This document shows, piece by piece, positions 5,690-6,660 of a stretch of DNA of 6,660 bases. Position numbers and translations under genes: made by a program. Under the pieces are notes generated by a model, which saw only the letters and a program-made list of their open reading frames with translations, did no database searches and was not told the origin of the DNA. How positions within the stretch are numbered: position 1 is the first letter of the stretch; every line of letters starts with the position of its first letter. Source of the stretch: Clostridia bacterium (GTDB taxonomy: Bacteria > Bacillota_A > Clostridia > Christensenellales > Aristaeellaceae); NCBI GenBank assembly GCA_017530275.1, contig JAFXMP010000204.1:1-6660 (forward strand), written 5' to 3'.

Positions 5690-6436
5690 ATGAGGTTTCA
5701 GGAATATGGGACAAAACAAAAGAATGTGATCCTTTTGCTTCACGGTGGTGGATTGTCGTGGTGGAACTATCGGGAAGCAGCCGAGCTTCTGCAGGATCGG
5801 TTCCGCATCATCCTGCCCATCCTAGACGGACACGCAGGGAGTGATCGTCCCTTTACATCGATTGAGGAAAACGCCTCCGGGATCATCTCTTTCATCGACG
5901 AACAGCTTGGTGGCTCCGTTTCCCTGATCGGAGGTCTTTCTCTGGGCGGACAGGTTTTGCTTGAAATGCTGTCGCAGCGCAAAGACATCTGCTCCCATGC
6001 ATTAGTTGAGAGCGCCGCCGTCATTCCGTCAAAGCTGACCCATGCCCTGATCGCGCCTGCCTTCGGGAGCAGCTACGGGCTGATCAGGCGCAGAAGCTTT
6101 GCCCGGCTGCAGTTTCAATCCCTGCACATCAAGCCGGAACTGTTTGAAGACTATTACCGGGATACCTGCCGGATCCGGAAGCAAGACATGATTGCTTTTC
6201 TGAGGGCAAACACATCCTATGCACTGAAGGATGCATTCCCGGAGGCGGCCGCGGAGGTGCATGTATGTGTCGGGGAAAAGGAAACCCGCGTCATCCTGCG
6301 CTCAGCCGAAGCCATCTGCAGGATGCGCCAGGCCTGCAAGCTGCACCGTCTGCCCGGCCTCAGGCACGGTGAATTCTCGATCAACCATGCGGCCCGCTAT
6401 GCTGACTTTATACGAGAAATCGTTCAGGGCGGGTAA
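5690..6436 (+). CDS. Alpha/beta hydrolase fold protein
   Basis: Probable cytosolic serine hydrolase of 248 aa with no signal peptide or membrane segment. The oxyanion-hole motif HGGG is at 18-21 in ILLLHGGGLSWW. The nucleophile elbow GLSLGG gives S84. The likely acid is E198 in VGEKE, or a nearby residue, and the likely base is H226 in LRHGEFS. The order and spacing suit an intact single-domain enzyme of the MhpC/RsbQ-like group; the substrate cannot be predicted. ATG 5690 is preferred over in-frame ATG 5681 because the ribosome site GGAGAGG (5673-5679) is 10 nt before 5690 and only 1 nt before 5681. It also gives MRFQEYG, a usual beginning for such proteins. It lies 159 nt beyond kdpE, and nothing in its sequence ties it to potassium regulation. 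Confidence 0.85.
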   Translation: MRFQEYGTKQKNVILLLHGGGLSWWNYREAAELLQDRFRIILPILDGHAGSDRPFTSIEENASGIISFIDEQLGGSVSLIGGLSLGGQVLLEMLSQRKDICSHALVESAAVIPSKLTHALIAPAFGSSYGLIRRRSFARLQFQSLHIKPELFEDYYRDTCRIRKQDMIAFLRANTSYALKDAFPEAAAEVHVCVGEKETRVILRSAEAICRMRQACKLHRLPGLRHGEFSINHAARYADFIREIVQGG

Positions 6437-6462
6437 ATTCCAGTTTCATGAGGAGACAGTCA

Positions 6463-6660
6463 ATGAAGCAGATTACAAACAAGGAATATGAAGAATGGCA
6501 GAAGTACAAGGAGGAGAAGGCAAAGGGCCACATCCTGATGCCCGACACTCTCCGTTTCATCTGTGCCGCCAATGATTATGATCCGACGAAGATCGGTCAG
6601 CATTTCCTGGAGGTGCTGCCCAAGGTATGCCCGCCGGAAGAAGAGCACAATCTACACCTA
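6463..6660 (+). CDS. Unrecognised protein, 5' part only
   Basis: An open frame starts at ATG 6463 and runs off the window after 66 codons. AGGAG (6451-6455) lies 7 nt upstream, 26 nt after the hydrolase stop. The protein begins MKQITNKEYEEWQKYKEEKAKG, a highly charged, probably helical or coiled stretch. It continues with ILMPDTLRFICAANDYDP and KIGQHFLEVLPKV, which read as a small helical domain. I recognise no family with confidence. It recalls small hypothetical proteins of clostridial genomes and mobile elements, but that is only an impression. The good ribosome site and steady amino-acid composition support a real gene, possibly co-transcribed with the hydrolase. Confidence 0.65.
   Translation, partial: MKQITNKEYEEWQKYKEEKAKGHILMPDTLRFICAANDYDPTKIGQHFLEVLPKVCPPEEEHNLHL

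Noticed and set aside
5517..5714. Minus-strand frame of 65 codons covering the kdpE-hydrolase gap
   Set aside because: No family resemblance, no clear ribosome site, and overlaps both neighbouring genes.

Overview
The window looks like chromosomal DNA from a Gram-positive gut-type anaerobe, probably class Clostridia (Oscillospiraceae, Lachnospiraceae or relatives). The reasons are strong AGGAGG-type Shine-Dalgarno sites, moderate GC content by eye, a TnpV gene of the kind common in clostridial mobile elements, and KtrAB potassium uptake linked to a KdpDE pair. All real genes are on the + strand. Genus cannot be determined from sequence reading alone.

Layout: (1) Bases 1-122 are unresolved flanking sequence. 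(2) A complete tnpV gene follows (138-515), closed by a clear rho-independent terminator (524-560). (3) Bases 610-677 form a regulatory region with three helically phased copies of an ATCTTTRCA-like box and a perfect TATAAT. (4) A compact potassium-homeostasis operon runs from 706 to 5530: ktrB (TrkH-family channel subunit), ktrA (RCK gating subunit), an uncharacterised 45-aa single-pass membrane protein, a short KdpD-like sensor kinase and a KdpE-like response regulator. Spacings are 13 and 31 nt, then overlaps of 20 and 8 bp. (5) A stand-alone alpha/beta hydrolase follows (5690-6436). (6) The window ends inside an unrecognised gene that starts at 6463.

Likely joint working (inference): KtrB imports K+ and KtrA gates it by binding nucleotides. 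The short KdpD keeps a Usp domain, four membrane segments, a GAF-like region and a kinase core, but lacks the N-terminal ATP-binding KdpD domain. It would phosphorylate KdpE, which could bind the phased boxes upstream of ktrB and control the operon. No KdpFABC pump genes are present. The KdpD Usp domain matches the spacing of a motif reported for c-di-AMP binding in Staphylococcus aureus KdpD, so transport and its regulation may both respond to c-di-AMP.

The points most worth a second look are the phased operator, the 45-aa protein between ktrA and kdpD, and the possible c-di-AMP site on the truncated KdpD.
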